DNA of 20,504 bases from DATKDU01 sp035512595 (lineage in GTDB: Bacteria > Planctomycetota > Planctomycetia > Pirellulales > Pirellulaceae): positions 1 through 20,504 of the forward strand of contig DATKDU010000113.1 of NCBI GenBank assembly GCA_035512595.1, written 5' to 3'. This document shows positions 9,101 to 16,830 of this stretch, piece by piece (within the stretch, counting starts at the first letter, position 1; the number at the start of each line of letters is the position of its first letter). The notes under the pieces were generated by a model. It was not told the origin of the DNA, did not search any database, and saw only the letters and a list, made by a program, of their open reading frames with translations. The position numbers were made by a program, and so were the translations under genes.

Positions 9101-10710
9101 ACCTGAAGATGGCGGGGTTGTATCTGCGCCGCGATCCCCAGCGGGCGGAAGCGAGCCTGAGGCGGGCTCTGGAGATCGATCCCTCGTCCGATGCCGCCCG
9201 AAGAATGCTGGCGATCGTGTTGACCTCGCGCGGGGGGGCGGAGAACCTGCAGCAGGCCGAGGCGCTGCTCGGGAACGTCAAGACTGGTCAAAATGCGGTG
9301 GAAGATCGGAGGCTGCAGTCGCTGGTTCTGCTGGCCCGTAAGGACCAGGAGAGCTTGCAGCGGGCGATTCAGATCATGAATGAAGTGGCCGTGGAGGGAA
9401 ACAGCCCCCCTGGCGATCGGCTGATCCTGTCGCAGCTCTATCAGCGGCTGTCGCTGCTGGAAAACGATTCCGAAGCAGCCTTGGCCCATCGCACATCGGC
9501 ACGCGAGCAATTGCTGACCATCGCCTCCGGCAGCAATGTCGAACCGTCGCACCTGGCGACGCTAGTAGACTTTTTGATTCAACCCGACCCGATCGAGGGG
9601 AAACCCTCGCCGCAGCGATTGGCGGAAGCCGGCATCTGGCTCAACAGGCTGGAAGAAGTCATCACCCACAAGGCTCTCGGCGACCGCGAGGCCATCGAGC
9701 GGCTGGTGCGGCTGCGGCTGCGTCATGGCAGCCTCGATCGCTGCACCCCCTGGTTGAACCGGCTGGAAGCTTCTGGAAAGGAGCCCTTGCGGACCCTGAC
9801 GCTCCAGGTCGATCTGCTCGTGGCGCAAGGCGCCGGCAATCAGGCCGAACCGCTGATTGAAGAAAGGGCCGCCGCCGGGCTGGCTCAGGCGGCCGACCAG
9901 CAGCAGCGGCTGAGAGCCTCCCTGTCGTTGGCCAATCTGCACACAAGAACCGGAAACCACGCGGCGGCAGAACGCTGGTCCCGCAAGGTGTACGAGGAAG
10001 ACCCGTCGCAATATGCGGCACTGGCGGGCGCACTGGCCCGGCAAGGGAAATTGGACGAGGCCCTGACCCTCTGCGAGGAAGCCGCCGCACGCGAGGCTAC
10101 GTTTCAGCCGGCAATCGTGATGGCGGCCGTGCTGCTCGAATCGTCTCCCCGGCCAGAGCATTTCCGGCGGATCGAGCCGGCAGTTTCCGCGGCACTCAAA
10201 GAGTTTTCGTCGGAACCGCAACTGCTGTACTCGATCTCGGTCCTCCGCATTTTGGAGGAGCGCTATGACGACGCGATCGAACTCCTCCAGCGGACCCTGG
10301 AGCTGAGCCCCGAAGACGTCAGGGCGATGAACAACCTCGCCATGGTGCTGGCTGAGAATCCCCAGCAGTACGCGCAGGCGATCCGCACCATTGACAAGGC
10401 GATTGCCTTGGCGGGGGTGGACGCGGGAATGCTCGATACCAAGGGGGCGATCCTGGTTTACGACGGGAAGGCGCAGGAGGCGATTCCCCTGTTGGAAAAG
10501 GCGCGCAACCTCGACTCGGATCCACGCTACCGATTCCATCTCGCGCTGGCCTATCGCGACGCGGGCGAGGTCGAGAAGGCCAAGGTCGAGTTCAGGCAGG
10601 CAGTGGCCGGAGACCTCGAAGCGCAGCTCCTCACGCCGACGGACCGTCGGCTGCTCGCCGGAATCAAGAGTCTAATCGAACCACAGGCCACTACGCAGGC
10701 GGCACCATGA
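6127..10710 (+). CDS. Very large membrane-anchored TPR protein of the exosortase locus
   Basis: The 1,527-residue product begins with a short basic stretch and one hydrophobic segment (residues about 9-28), then a soluble region that is almost entirely tetratricopeptide-type helix pairs. Canonical repeats are visible, for example AYVLRGMIEKRQGRMEPAIR near residue 790 and AREFERAV-like and YYEEAVATAPKSADIHLKMA stretches further on. It is most likely anchored in the inner membrane with the repeats outside the cytoplasm. TPR proteins are standard companions of PEP-CTERM/exopolysaccharide loci; the proteobacterial PrsT lipoprotein is a shorter analogue, but I see no lipobox here. The ATG at 6127 lies 49 bases after the kinase stop. 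The TGA overlaps the next start in ATGA. A scaffolding role for secretion or polymer export is inferred from context. Confidence 0.94.
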   Translation: MVRRTLNLKVLIATIVALAALGGSLLGLHAWQVTRTAGFFLVRATAEEKESNWLKAAGYIDRYLSIRPKDNAARVRLALDFGKGAETFAQKSRAIDLCFRAVVAGAADQEADVRLRLCELLLESGRFIEADRESRVLLAKGGKTEAPAARVHAMALWAQWKDGSLASFDLQKLKIVQRIAEARLLNPTDVDLAIIEAEMYRKHSRLPMAQDEMLTQKVCDERADDSLEKLIAASPDDAKAYLARHLYRVEYKLAGADSDLAEALELAPKMPEVLLVAGSHAYRQGAAEREQAAATNDAAKPFFQQAKGHYQEAVKVLDKDPRLFMAYLALGESCIALDQIDEAIGHWREGAKQAVQPTAQAHLLGRVADTLLATDRTSEADAVLLELEEIVNRIGAGVRGSELVALNRGQNLRRALYQIKTGRGSEALGFLRSVIGSLESGDANPETSSIAYRLLGDVSAAAGQWLEAADAYDRAATFKPADYATRMATANAWLMAGRPALAADQVERVLKDSPTVSAWLLLATAEFRRQAPLSPEEQSWSRFEQAMAALGKRPSEPPFPGTWRIALLQADYEVLRGKQSGQEPQAIAKVADDLRKAEPELLASPDCPLQWILFYEHVGLSADADRALASLDSLNVPPATIAVVGARLAAKRRDYQRAADLLDTALRSAPAEQQRTLRAEAAQIAAAGQDYARAETILKLELKLRPQDTEILRQLAELELARGNAAGLPAWEEKLAAAGPWGEPLLHLFRGYRLVLTASANDQAQLQAALEAQSRATVLRPQWGEAYVLRGMIEKRQGRMEPAIRSYQQAIDLGVQRVAVYEELIDLLDRMNRPADCNRYLARLANTLPISQRLTQLAGNQQLRQDNPEGAVEIARQRADKQPRDPLARLWLGRVLLLANQPADAQREFERAVELAPEDARVWNGLFTFFVQTRATDQARKTLAQLAAKARLEPSQRSYILAQGHEMLGDVDEAKQYYEEAVATAPKSADIHLKMAGLYLRRDPQRAEASLRRALEIDPSSDAARRMLAIVLTSRGGAENLQQAEALLGNVKTGQNAVEDRRLQSLVLLARKDQESLQRAIQIMNEVAVEGNSPPGDRLILSQLYQRLSLLENDSEAALAHRTSAREQLLTIASGSNVEPSHLATLVDFLIQPDPIEGKPSPQRLAEAGIWLNRLEEVITHKALGDREAIERLVRLRLRHGSLDRCTPWLNRLEASGKEPLRTLTLQVDLLVAQGAGNQAEPLIEERAAAGLAQAADQQQRLRASLSLANLHTRTGNHAAAERWSRKVYEEDPSQYAALAGALARQGKLDEALTLCEEAAAREATFQPAIVMAAVLLESSPRPEHFRRIEPAVSAALKEFSSEPQLLYSISVLRILEERYDDAIELLQRTLELSPEDVRAMNNLAMVLAENPQQYAQAIRTIDKAIALAGVDAGMLDTKGAILVYDGKAQEAIPLLEKARNLDSDPRYRFHLALAYRDAGEVEKAKVEFRQAVAGDLEAQLLTPTDRRLLAGIKSLIEPQATTQAAP

Positions 10711-11393
10711 ACACGACGATAAGCTGGATTTTGGCGCTCTTGCTGGCGGCCGGCACGATCGGCGGCGGACTGTGGCACGGCCATGTGACCCACCGCTGGG
10801 GATTGCAATACGACGGCCGGATCGCCAAGGAGCGGTTGGAAGAGCCGCTGCCGGACCGCGTGGGCGCCTGGCGAATGGTGAGGGAGTCGCCCCTGGCCCC
10901 TGAGATCCTCAAGGTTCTTCAGTGCACTGCCCACATCGCCCGCGTTTACCAGAACGACCAGTCAGGGGACGTGGTTTCGGTATTTGTCCTGCTGGGGCCA
11001 GCCGGGCCGACTGCCGTCCACACGCCCGAGATCTGCTACTCGGCCCAGGATTATTCGCTCCCATCCCCCCCTAAAAGGACTACTATCAAGGCCACGGACG
11101 GCACCGAACACATAGTCTGGGATCTGGCCGTCGAGCCCAAAGCGGTCGAGCGGGCCCCACTGCGAGCGATGTACGCCTGGAGCACGGGGGGCGCCTGGGA
11201 AGCCCCCGAATACACTCGCCTGCAGTACGGCGGGTTGCCGCATCTGTACAAGATTCAGATTGCCGGGCCGCCGGCTCCAATTGCCGAGGGCAAAGGCCCC
11301 CCTTACGATCCCTGCACGGAATTCCTGGCGGGATTCATGGCACAGATGCGTTCAGGACTGGTGGAGGCATCTGGGCAGGCCGGTTTGCGGTAG
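10707..11393 (+). CDS. EpsI-like exosortase-associated protein
   Basis: The 228-residue product has one N-terminal membrane segment (about residues 6-22) and a soluble outer domain. The motif VHTPEICYSAQDYSL, with His105, Pro107, Glu108, Cys110 and Tyr111, matches the H-x-P-E-x-C-Y signature of EpsI (DUF3485-type) proteins. These are fused to or encoded near exosortases. Their biochemical role is not established; they are assumed to assist exosortase processing or polysaccharide export. Its start overlaps the TPR gene stop in ATGA, so the two are probably co-translated. The later VWDLAVEPKAVERAPLRAMY region, leading to YAWSTGG, is also typical in tone. An AAGGAGGA sequence just after the stop resembles a ribosome binding site but no convincing reading frame follows it. 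Assignment rests on the motif plus the locus. Confidence 0.85.
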   Translation: MNTTISWILALLLAAGTIGGGLWHGHVTHRWGLQYDGRIAKERLEEPLPDRVGAWRMVRESPLAPEILKVLQCTAHIARVYQNDQSGDVVSVFVLLGPAGPTAVHTPEICYSAQDYSLPSPPKRTTIKATDGTEHIVWDLAVEPKAVERAPLRAMYAWSTGGAWEAPEYTRLQYGGLPHLYKIQIAGPPAPIAEGKGPPYDPCTEFLAGFMAQMRSGLVEASGQAGLR

Positions 11394-11573
11394 GCTGCAA
11401 GGAGGACCTATCGCTGCAACTCGTTGGTATCGAACATCTTACGACACTGCTTCTGCATTGCGCCCAGGGAATTCCGCATCTCACCTCGGCAGCCGAAAAA
11501 ATCGAAAAATTACTGTCAGCACGAACCGTACGGCGGGCAATAGGATACAAACCCTCGTAACTCTCGCAACACT

Positions 11574-11579
11574 AGGTGA
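11574..11579 (+). promoter_or_regulatory. Ribosome binding site of the PEP-CTERM gene
   Basis: AGGTGA, a perfect match to part of the anti-Shine-Dalgarno complement, ends 3 bases before the ATG at 11583. It supports that start, which also gives a complete signal peptide. I found no well-spaced promoter in the 189-base gap upstream, only an A-rich stretch at 11495-11510 and an isolated TAGGAT at 11541-11546. Confidence 0.5.
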
Positions 11580-11582
11580 CCC

Positions 11583-12329
11583 ATGTCTTGTCTTAAGTAC
11601 TTTTTTGTGGCTCTTCTGGCTTCGCTGGGTGGCCTCACTCTGTCAAGCACGGCGGATGCCGGCTTGCAAGTGACACTAACGGCCGGTGCCTCTTCGACAA
11701 CCATCATCGATGGTGGTGCAGGTGATGCTGACGGGTTGGCCAATAATGAAATCCAAGTGAATTCGGTAACTGTCGGAGGGTATGAATTCAAAGTGACTTT
11801 AGTAGCGACGAACAGTCCCGGGGGAGGCGGCATCGCGTTTTTGGACTCTGGCACTAACCAGATCATTGATGTGGGCGGTGGTGCAACGACCGTGTCGATT
11901 TTTGCAAGCGCAAATGGCTTTACGGATCCCTCGTCGCCGCCAGACGTCTATGTCTTCAGTGGTTCCACGGCTCAATTCAATTCGGCTACCCCGAATGGCA
12001 ACACAGCCGATTTTTCCTACAACGCCTATATTGACAGCACGAATGGGCTGTCCACTTCGGCTGCCGGCGATCTGGTGGGGACCGGGAGTGATAGCGTTTC
12101 GGCCCCAGGAAATGCGAGCGTTGGCGAGACGCAGGTCTACACAATTGCGGGAACTCCTTACGCAATCAACCTGGCGTTGATCGCGACTTTCAATGAAGCT
12201 GGTAGCAGCCTTGATCTCGATGGGACCGTGAAGCTAAGTCCAGTTCCCGAGCCGGCGACGCTGGCCATCTGGGGCCTCGGTGCCATGGGCGTGCTGGTCG
12301 CTGGCCGCTTCCGCCGCAAGATGGCGTAA
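11583..12329 (+). CDS. PEP-CTERM sorting-signal surface protein (exosortase substrate)
   Basis: The 248-residue product has a Sec signal peptide (about residues 1-26, ending TADA) and a Gly/Ser/Thr/Asn-rich beta-type body without cysteine. The C-terminal sorting tail has Val-Pro-Glu-Pro at residues 221-224, then a single hydrophobic helix (ATLAIWGLGAMGVLVAG) and the basic end RFRRKMA. That is the complete tripartite PEP-CTERM signal recognised by exosortases. The body has no recognisable enzymatic domain; it may be a structural or matrix protein. The gene lies 189 bases after the EpsI-like gene on the same strand and is followed by a strong terminator. Its base composition is lower in GC than the operon upstream, as often seen for fast-changing surface proteins. 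It is the obvious local substrate, though exosortases usually serve many proteins across the genome. Confidence 0.95.
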   Translation: MSCLKYFFVALLASLGGLTLSSTADAGLQVTLTAGASSTTIIDGGAGDADGLANNEIQVNSVTVGGYEFKVTLVATNSPGGGGIAFLDSGTNQIIDVGGGATTVSIFASANGFTDPSSPPDVYVFSGSTAQFNSATPNGNTADFSYNAYIDSTNGLSTSAAGDLVGTGSDSVSAPGNASVGETQVYTIAGTPYAINLALIATFNEAGSSLDLDGTVKLSPVPEPATLAIWGLGAMGVLVAGRFRRKMA

Positions 12330-12357
12330 GTGAAGCAGCCCAATCAAGAATCCCTCA

Positions 12358-12388
12358 GGGGCGGCCTTTGGCCGCCCCTTTTTCTTTT
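12358..12388 (+). terminator. Strong rho-independent terminator closing the exosortase locus
   Basis: A perfect 9-bp GC stem, GGGGCGGCC (12358-12366) with GGCCGCCCC (12370-12378), has a TTT loop and is followed directly by TTTTTCTTTTC. It begins 28 bases after the PEP-CTERM stop codon and separates this locus from the next genes. Confidence 0.95.
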
Positions 12389-12469
12389 CTTGAGCCACTT
12401 CCAAACGGATGCTGCGACTGCTCCTGCCGGACGAGGATCCCGAAAAACTGCGAAAAGCCTCCAAGACGC

Positions 12470-12498
12470 TTGATTTGCGTTGCTATCAGTTCGATACT
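12470..12498 (+). promoter_or_regulatory. Possible promoter of the PSCyt1/DUF1501 pair
   Basis: TTGATT (12470-12475) and GATACT (12493-12498) are separated by 17 bases; each matches 4 of 6 consensus bases. The site lies between the terminator at 12358-12388 and the start at 12645, where a promoter is expected. The match itself is only moderate. Confidence 0.35.
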
Positions 12499-12644
12499 GT
12501 GGGCTTGACGCTCCAGGCGCCAGCCAGCGGCACGGTGGCCCTGGAGGGCACGACCGCCCAGAGTCAGCAAGACTGCGCAGAGTCAGTTCGTGCGCTACGG
12601 CGGCAGCGGCAATGTCGGCAACTTCCTACGGGCGGAGTCAAGCC

Positions 12645-15275
12645 ATGCGAGCGATGCACGGAATTTGGCTGGCAGCCTTGGCGGTCGTCGGCCTGGCGGG
12701 ACTCCACTCGGCACGCGCCGAGCCGGGCGACGATGCGGCCCAGATCGAGTTCTTCGAGAAACGAATCCGCCCAATCCTGGCGGACAACTGCTACAACTGC
12801 CACTCGGCCAACACCAACTCCAAGGGGGGCCTTCGCGTCGATGATCGCCAGGGGCTGGTCGCCGGCGGCAGCCGGGGAGCGGCAATCGTCCCCGGCGATC
12901 CCGAGGGGAGCCTGCTGATCAAGGCGGTGCGCCAGGAGAACAACAAAGGGCTGAAGATGCCCGCCGAGGAGGGAAAGCTCTCGCCGGAGCAGATTGCCGA
13001 CCTGGTGCAGTGGATCCAGAACGGCGCAGCCTGGCCCCAGGAGGAATTGCCGGCGGAGCTTGGCCAGTCCCACGCTGACTACGAGAATCTGCAAAGGACG
13101 CACTGGGCCTGGCAGCCGCTTGTGGCCGCACCGCCGCCGGAGGTTCGCGATGCAGCCTGGGTCCGCGACGACATCGACCGCTTCATCCTGGCGACACTCG
13201 AAGCGAAGGAGCTTGCTCCCGTCGCCGCTGCCGACAAGGTGACGCTCATCCGCCGCGTCACGTTCGATCTGACCGGCCTGCAGCCGACCCCCGAGGAGAT
13301 CGATGCGTTCGTCGCCGATTCATCGGCCCAAGCGTTTGACAAAGTCGTCGATCGGTTGCTCGCGTCGCCGGCGTTCGGCGAGCGCTGGGGCCGGCATTGG
13401 CTCGACGTGGCCCGCTACGGTGAATCGACCGGCTCGGCCCGCAACATTCCGTATCCGCACGCCTGGCGGTACCGCGACTGGGTGATTGCCGCGTTCAATG
13501 CCGACAAGCCCTACCACCAATTCCTCCGCGAGCAGATCGCCGGCGATTTGCTGCCGGCCAACTCGCCGCGCGAGAAGGCGGAGCAACTCATCGCGACCGG
13601 ATTTCTGGCGCTCGGCGTGAAGGACGTCAACCAGCGGTTCAAGGTCCGCTTCATCATGGACAACGTCGATGAGCAGATCGACACCGTCAGCCGGGCGGTG
13701 CTGGGGCTGACCGTGAGCTGCGCCCGCTGCCACGACCACAAGTTCGATCCGATTCCGACCACCGACTATTACGCCCTGGCGGGAATCTTCCGCAGCACCG
13801 ACCTGTGCGCCGGCGTGCGGAACAAGATGGGGGGCGGGGGCCTGGACTACTACGACACGGCGCTGCTGCTGGACGTGGGTGCGGACGCCAGCGCCAAGGC
13901 AGCCAACGAGGAGAAGATTGCCGCGGCCAAGGCGGCCTTTGAAAAAGCCCGGGCGGAGTTCCAGGCGATCTCTGGGACGCCCGCAGGCAAGGCCATCGGC
14001 GAGGACGGCAAGCCGAAGCAGTTTGCCTTCCGCCAGCGGATGAACAAGGCGCAGCAAGACCTCCATGCGCTCACCGATCCGGCAGCGAGCGGGAATGTGG
14101 CCCTCGGCGTGCGCGACGCGAAGCAAGTCAGCGACACGGAGATTCGCATTCGCGGCGAGGCGGAGAAGCTCGGCCCGGTGGTTCCCCGCGGCTATCTTGC
14201 GGTCGTGCGCGTGCCGGACGCCCCGCCGATCAACCCCGAACAGAGCGGCCGGCTGGAGCTGGCCCGTTGGCTGACGAGCCCGCAGAATCCGCTGACCAGC
14301 CGCGTGATGGCCAACCGCATCTGGCAGCACCTGTTCGGCCAGGGGCTGGTGCGGACGGTCGATAATTTTGGCGTCAACGGCGACTCGCCGTCGCACCCGG
14401 AACTGCTCGATCATCTGGCCGCGCGGTTCGTCCGCGAGGGCTGGTCGGTCAAAAAGCTGGTGCGGGCCATCGCGCTGAGCCGAACTTACCAGCTTGGCGG
14501 TGACGCGCCGCCGGCGAACCTCGCCGTCGATCCGGCCAATCGCCTGGTCTGGCGTCACAGCCCGCGGCGGCTCGATGCCGAGGAAATCCGCGATGCGATG
14601 TTGGCCGCCGCCGGCAATCTCAATCTGACTCCCCCCGCGGCTTCCCCCGCCAAGGATTTTGCGGTGCGGGAGATCCGGAACAACGGCCCCGAAGCGACCG
14701 CCCTGGCAAAAGCCGCTGCCGCCAGCCGGCATCGCAGCGTCTATCTGCCGCTGGTGCGGGGAGTGACCCCAACATCTCTGGCGGCATTCGACTTTGCCGA
14801 GCAAGGGATGGTCACCGGCAGCCGCGATTCGACCACGGTCGCCACGCAGGCGCTCTACCTGCTCAACGATCCGCTGGTGCGGGAGCAATCCCTGGCGCTG
14901 GCGGAGCGGCTGCTGGCGGAGAGTGGCGAGAGCGATGCGCAGCGGATCGCTCTGGCCTATCGGTTGATCTTCGGCCGCATGGCGACGACTGAGGAAATCG
15001 AGCGGGCGGTTGCCTACGTCGCGGCCTACGAGAGCGCCTACCAGGCGGACGTGACGGCAATCGCTGCTCAGCCTACCGGGCCGGCGGAGGTAGCCGCGGG
15101 CGATGCTTCGCTCAAACCGCCACCGGCCGCCGCCGACGCCAACCCCGATGACATCGATCGGTCCGATGCGACCGCGAAAGAAGAGGTGATCCGGCCGAGC
15201 AGCCCCACGGCCGCCGCCTGGGCCAGCTTCTGCCAGGCGCTCTTGGGGTCGGCCGAGTTTCGCTTCGTCCGCTGA
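12645..15275 (+). CDS. PSCyt1-DUF1549-DUF1553 secreted cytochrome-type protein
   Basis: This is one of the hallmark large planctomycete proteins. The 876-residue product has a signal peptide ending near residue 25 (SARA), then a Planctomycete cytochrome C domain. That domain carries the haem motif CYNCH at residues 49-53 and the typical SKGGLRVD and PGDPEGS stretches. DUF1549 spans about 170-375 and ends with a second CxxCH, CARCH at 359-363 followed by DHKFDPI. DUF1553 spans about 535-860 and contains NPLTSRVMANRIWQHLFG. A Pro/Ala-rich insert lies near 805-850. I chose ATG 12645 because it begins a good signal peptide; the frame is open 55 codons further up, but that extension is not signal-like. 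The exact reaction is unknown; these proteins are thought to act in periplasmic redox chemistry or polysaccharide breakdown together with their DUF1501 partner. Confidence 0.95.
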   Translation: MRAMHGIWLAALAVVGLAGLHSARAEPGDDAAQIEFFEKRIRPILADNCYNCHSANTNSKGGLRVDDRQGLVAGGSRGAAIVPGDPEGSLLIKAVRQENNKGLKMPAEEGKLSPEQIADLVQWIQNGAAWPQEELPAELGQSHADYENLQRTHWAWQPLVAAPPPEVRDAAWVRDDIDRFILATLEAKELAPVAAADKVTLIRRVTFDLTGLQPTPEEIDAFVADSSAQAFDKVVDRLLASPAFGERWGRHWLDVARYGESTGSARNIPYPHAWRYRDWVIAAFNADKPYHQFLREQIAGDLLPANSPREKAEQLIATGFLALGVKDVNQRFKVRFIMDNVDEQIDTVSRAVLGLTVSCARCHDHKFDPIPTTDYYALAGIFRSTDLCAGVRNKMGGGGLDYYDTALLLDVGADASAKAANEEKIAAAKAAFEKARAEFQAISGTPAGKAIGEDGKPKQFAFRQRMNKAQQDLHALTDPAASGNVALGVRDAKQVSDTEIRIRGEAEKLGPVVPRGYLAVVRVPDAPPINPEQSGRLELARWLTSPQNPLTSRVMANRIWQHLFGQGLVRTVDNFGVNGDSPSHPELLDHLAARFVREGWSVKKLVRAIALSRTYQLGGDAPPANLAVDPANRLVWRHSPRRLDAEEIRDAMLAAAGNLNLTPPAASPAKDFAVREIRNNGPEATALAKAAAASRHRSVYLPLVRGVTPTSLAAFDFAEQGMVTGSRDSTTVATQALYLLNDPLVREQSLALAERLLAESGESDAQRIALAYRLIFGRMATTEEIERAVAYVAAYESAYQADVTAIAAQPTGPAEVAAGDASLKPPPAAADANPDDIDRSDATAKEEVIRPSSPTAAAWASFCQALLGSAEFRFVR

Positions 15276-15281
15276 TTTGCG

Positions 15282-15323
15282 AAATCTGAAATCCGAAATC
15301 CGAAATCTGAAATCTGAAATCTA
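15282..15323 (+). repeat. Six-copy 7-bp tandem repeat between two operon genes
   Basis: The heptamer AAATCYG is repeated six times without a break (the last copy ends in A instead of G). It occupies most of the 70-base gap between the PSCyt1 and DUF1501 genes. It is AT-rich in an otherwise GC-rich locus. Read on the minus strand it is a run of GATTTC-type units. Confidence 0.9.
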
Positions 15324-15345
15324 AAACCATCCTCGCGAGGCTCTC

Positions 15346-16716
15346 ATGCTTGGCACATCCCGCCGCCAGCTTCTGAAAAGCACCGCGTGCGGTTTCGGCT
15401 ACTTGGCCCTCGCCGGCCTGCTGGGCCAGCACGCAGGGCGGAAGGCGTCGGCAGCCGATCCGGCTGAGAAGCCCGGGCCGCTGGCGCCCAAGGCCCCGCA
15501 CTTCCCGGTGAAAGCCAAGCGGATCATCTTCCTGTTCATGGAAGGAGCCATGTCGCAGGTGGACACGTTCGACTACAAGCCCAAGCTCCAGGCGAGCGAC
15601 GGCCAGGTCGGACCCGGCGGCGGCAAGCTGACCGCGTCCAAGTTCAAGTTCAGCCAGCACGGCGAGACGGGGACGTGGGTCTCGGAACTTTATCCCCACG
15701 TGGCCAGGCAAGTGGACAAGCTCTGTTTCCTGCGCGGGCTCCACACCGACACGCCGGCCCATCCGCAGGCGGTGATCCAGCTTCACACGGGCACCGCCAT
15801 CGCCTCGCTGACGCGGCCGTCGATGGGGGCCTGGCTCCTTTACGGCCTGGGGACTGAGAACCAGGATTTGCCGGGCTACGTGACCGTCAACCCGCCGCCG
15901 AACTTTGGCGGGGCGATCAACTACGGCAGCGCCTTCCTGCCGGCGCACTTCCAAGGGACGAAGATCAACGACAGCGGCTTTCTGGCTAACCTGAAGTCCC
16001 AGACGCCGGCGGCCCTCCAGCGGCTGCAAATCGATTTCATTCAGGAGAAGAACCGCGAGCTGGCGCAAACCCCCGGCGCTCCCAGCGAGCTGGAGGGGAT
16101 CATCCAGTCCTACGAGCTGGCGTTCAAGATGCAAGGCAAAGTCCCGGAGCTACTCGATATTTCCAGCGAGCCGCAGCACGTGCTCGACGCGTACGGCGTG
16201 AAGCCGGGGCCCGCCGGCAGTTTTGCCCGCCAGTGCCTCATGGCCCGCCGCCTCAGCGAGGCCGGCGTGCGGTTCGTCGAAATCTGTCAGGGGGGCTGGG
16301 ACCACCACAACAACCTCCATCAGGGGCTGATCAAGAATGCCGCCATGACCGATCAGCCGGCGGCCGCCCTGCTCACCGATTTGCAGCAGCGGGGCCTTCT
16401 GGAAGAGACGCTGGTCCTGTTCGGCAGCGAGTTCGGACGAATGCCGACGGCGCAAGGCCCTGACGGCCGGGATCACAACATCACCGGCTATCCGATGTGG
16501 CTGGCCGGCGCGGGGGTCAAGCCCGGCTTCTCATACGGCGCCAGTGACGAATACGGGCTGCACGCCGTCGAGGGGCGAATGCACGTCAACGATCTGCACG
16601 CCACGCTCTTGGCGCTGATGGGCCTCGACCACGAGGCGCTGACGTATCCGTACGCCGGCCGCGAATTCCGCCTGACCGACGTGGCGGGGAAGGTGGCGCG
16701 GGAGATTCTGGCCTGA
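15346..16716 (+). CDS. Tat-exported DUF1501 protein
   Basis: The 456-residue product starts with a twin-arginine signal: SRRQLLK at residues 5-11, a hydrophobic core, and a cleavage region near KASAADPA. The mature part has the DUF1501 landmarks: FLFMEGAMSQVDTFDYKPKL near residue 60, an internal ICQGGWDHHNNLHQG stretch with a His-His pair, and LVLFGSEFGRMPTAQG. The last is followed by DGRDHN, in the style of the alkaline-phosphatase/sulfatase superfamily to which this family is related. It lies 70 bases after the PSCyt1 gene on the same strand, the standard pairing in planctomycetes, so the two are probably co-transcribed and act together outside the cytoplasm. Length is normal for the family. 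Substrate and reaction are unknown. ATG 15346 is required for the Tat signal. Confidence 0.95.
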   Translation: MLGTSRRQLLKSTACGFGYLALAGLLGQHAGRKASAADPAEKPGPLAPKAPHFPVKAKRIIFLFMEGAMSQVDTFDYKPKLQASDGQVGPGGGKLTASKFKFSQHGETGTWVSELYPHVARQVDKLCFLRGLHTDTPAHPQAVIQLHTGTAIASLTRPSMGAWLLYGLGTENQDLPGYVTVNPPPNFGGAINYGSAFLPAHFQGTKINDSGFLANLKSQTPAALQRLQIDFIQEKNRELAQTPGAPSELEGIIQSYELAFKMQGKVPELLDISSEPQHVLDAYGVKPGPAGSFARQCLMARRLSEAGVRFVEICQGGWDHHNNLHQGLIKNAAMTDQPAAALLTDLQQRGLLEETLVLFGSEFGRMPTAQGPDGRDHNITGYPMWLAGAGVKPGFSYGASDEYGLHAVEGRMHVNDLHATLLALMGLDHEALTYPYAGREFRLTDVAGKVAREILA

Positions 16717-16830
16717 TAGAAAGCCTTGTCTCTTGCACTCCGATGGAATAGGAAACGCTGATTTCGAAATTGTCCTCAGGCTGCCACCAGGAGGTCTTCC
16801 CTGTCGCCTAACTCCGGCGAGGAGTGTTGA

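Noticed and set aside
7423..9552. 709-codon open frame on the minus strand
   Set aside because: It is antisense to the TPR gene; long open antisense frames are expected in GC-rich coding DNA and its Arg/Gln/Gly-rich translation shows no domain.
11398..11405. AAGGAGGA after the EpsI-like stop as a ribosome binding site
   Set aside because: No ATG or GTG at proper spacing opens a coding-like frame; a TTG frame of 37 codons is unconvincing.
12409..12918. Plus-strand frame upstream of and overlapping the PSCyt1 gene
   Set aside because: The first 55 codons have passable composition, but the rest is out of frame with the signal peptide and cytochrome domain, and it begins right after the terminator. 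A small peptide at 12409 cannot be fully excluded.
13320..14888. 522-codon open frame on the minus strand
   Set aside because: It is antisense to the PSCyt1/DUF1549/DUF1553 gene, whose domains and haem motifs are unmistakable on the plus strand.
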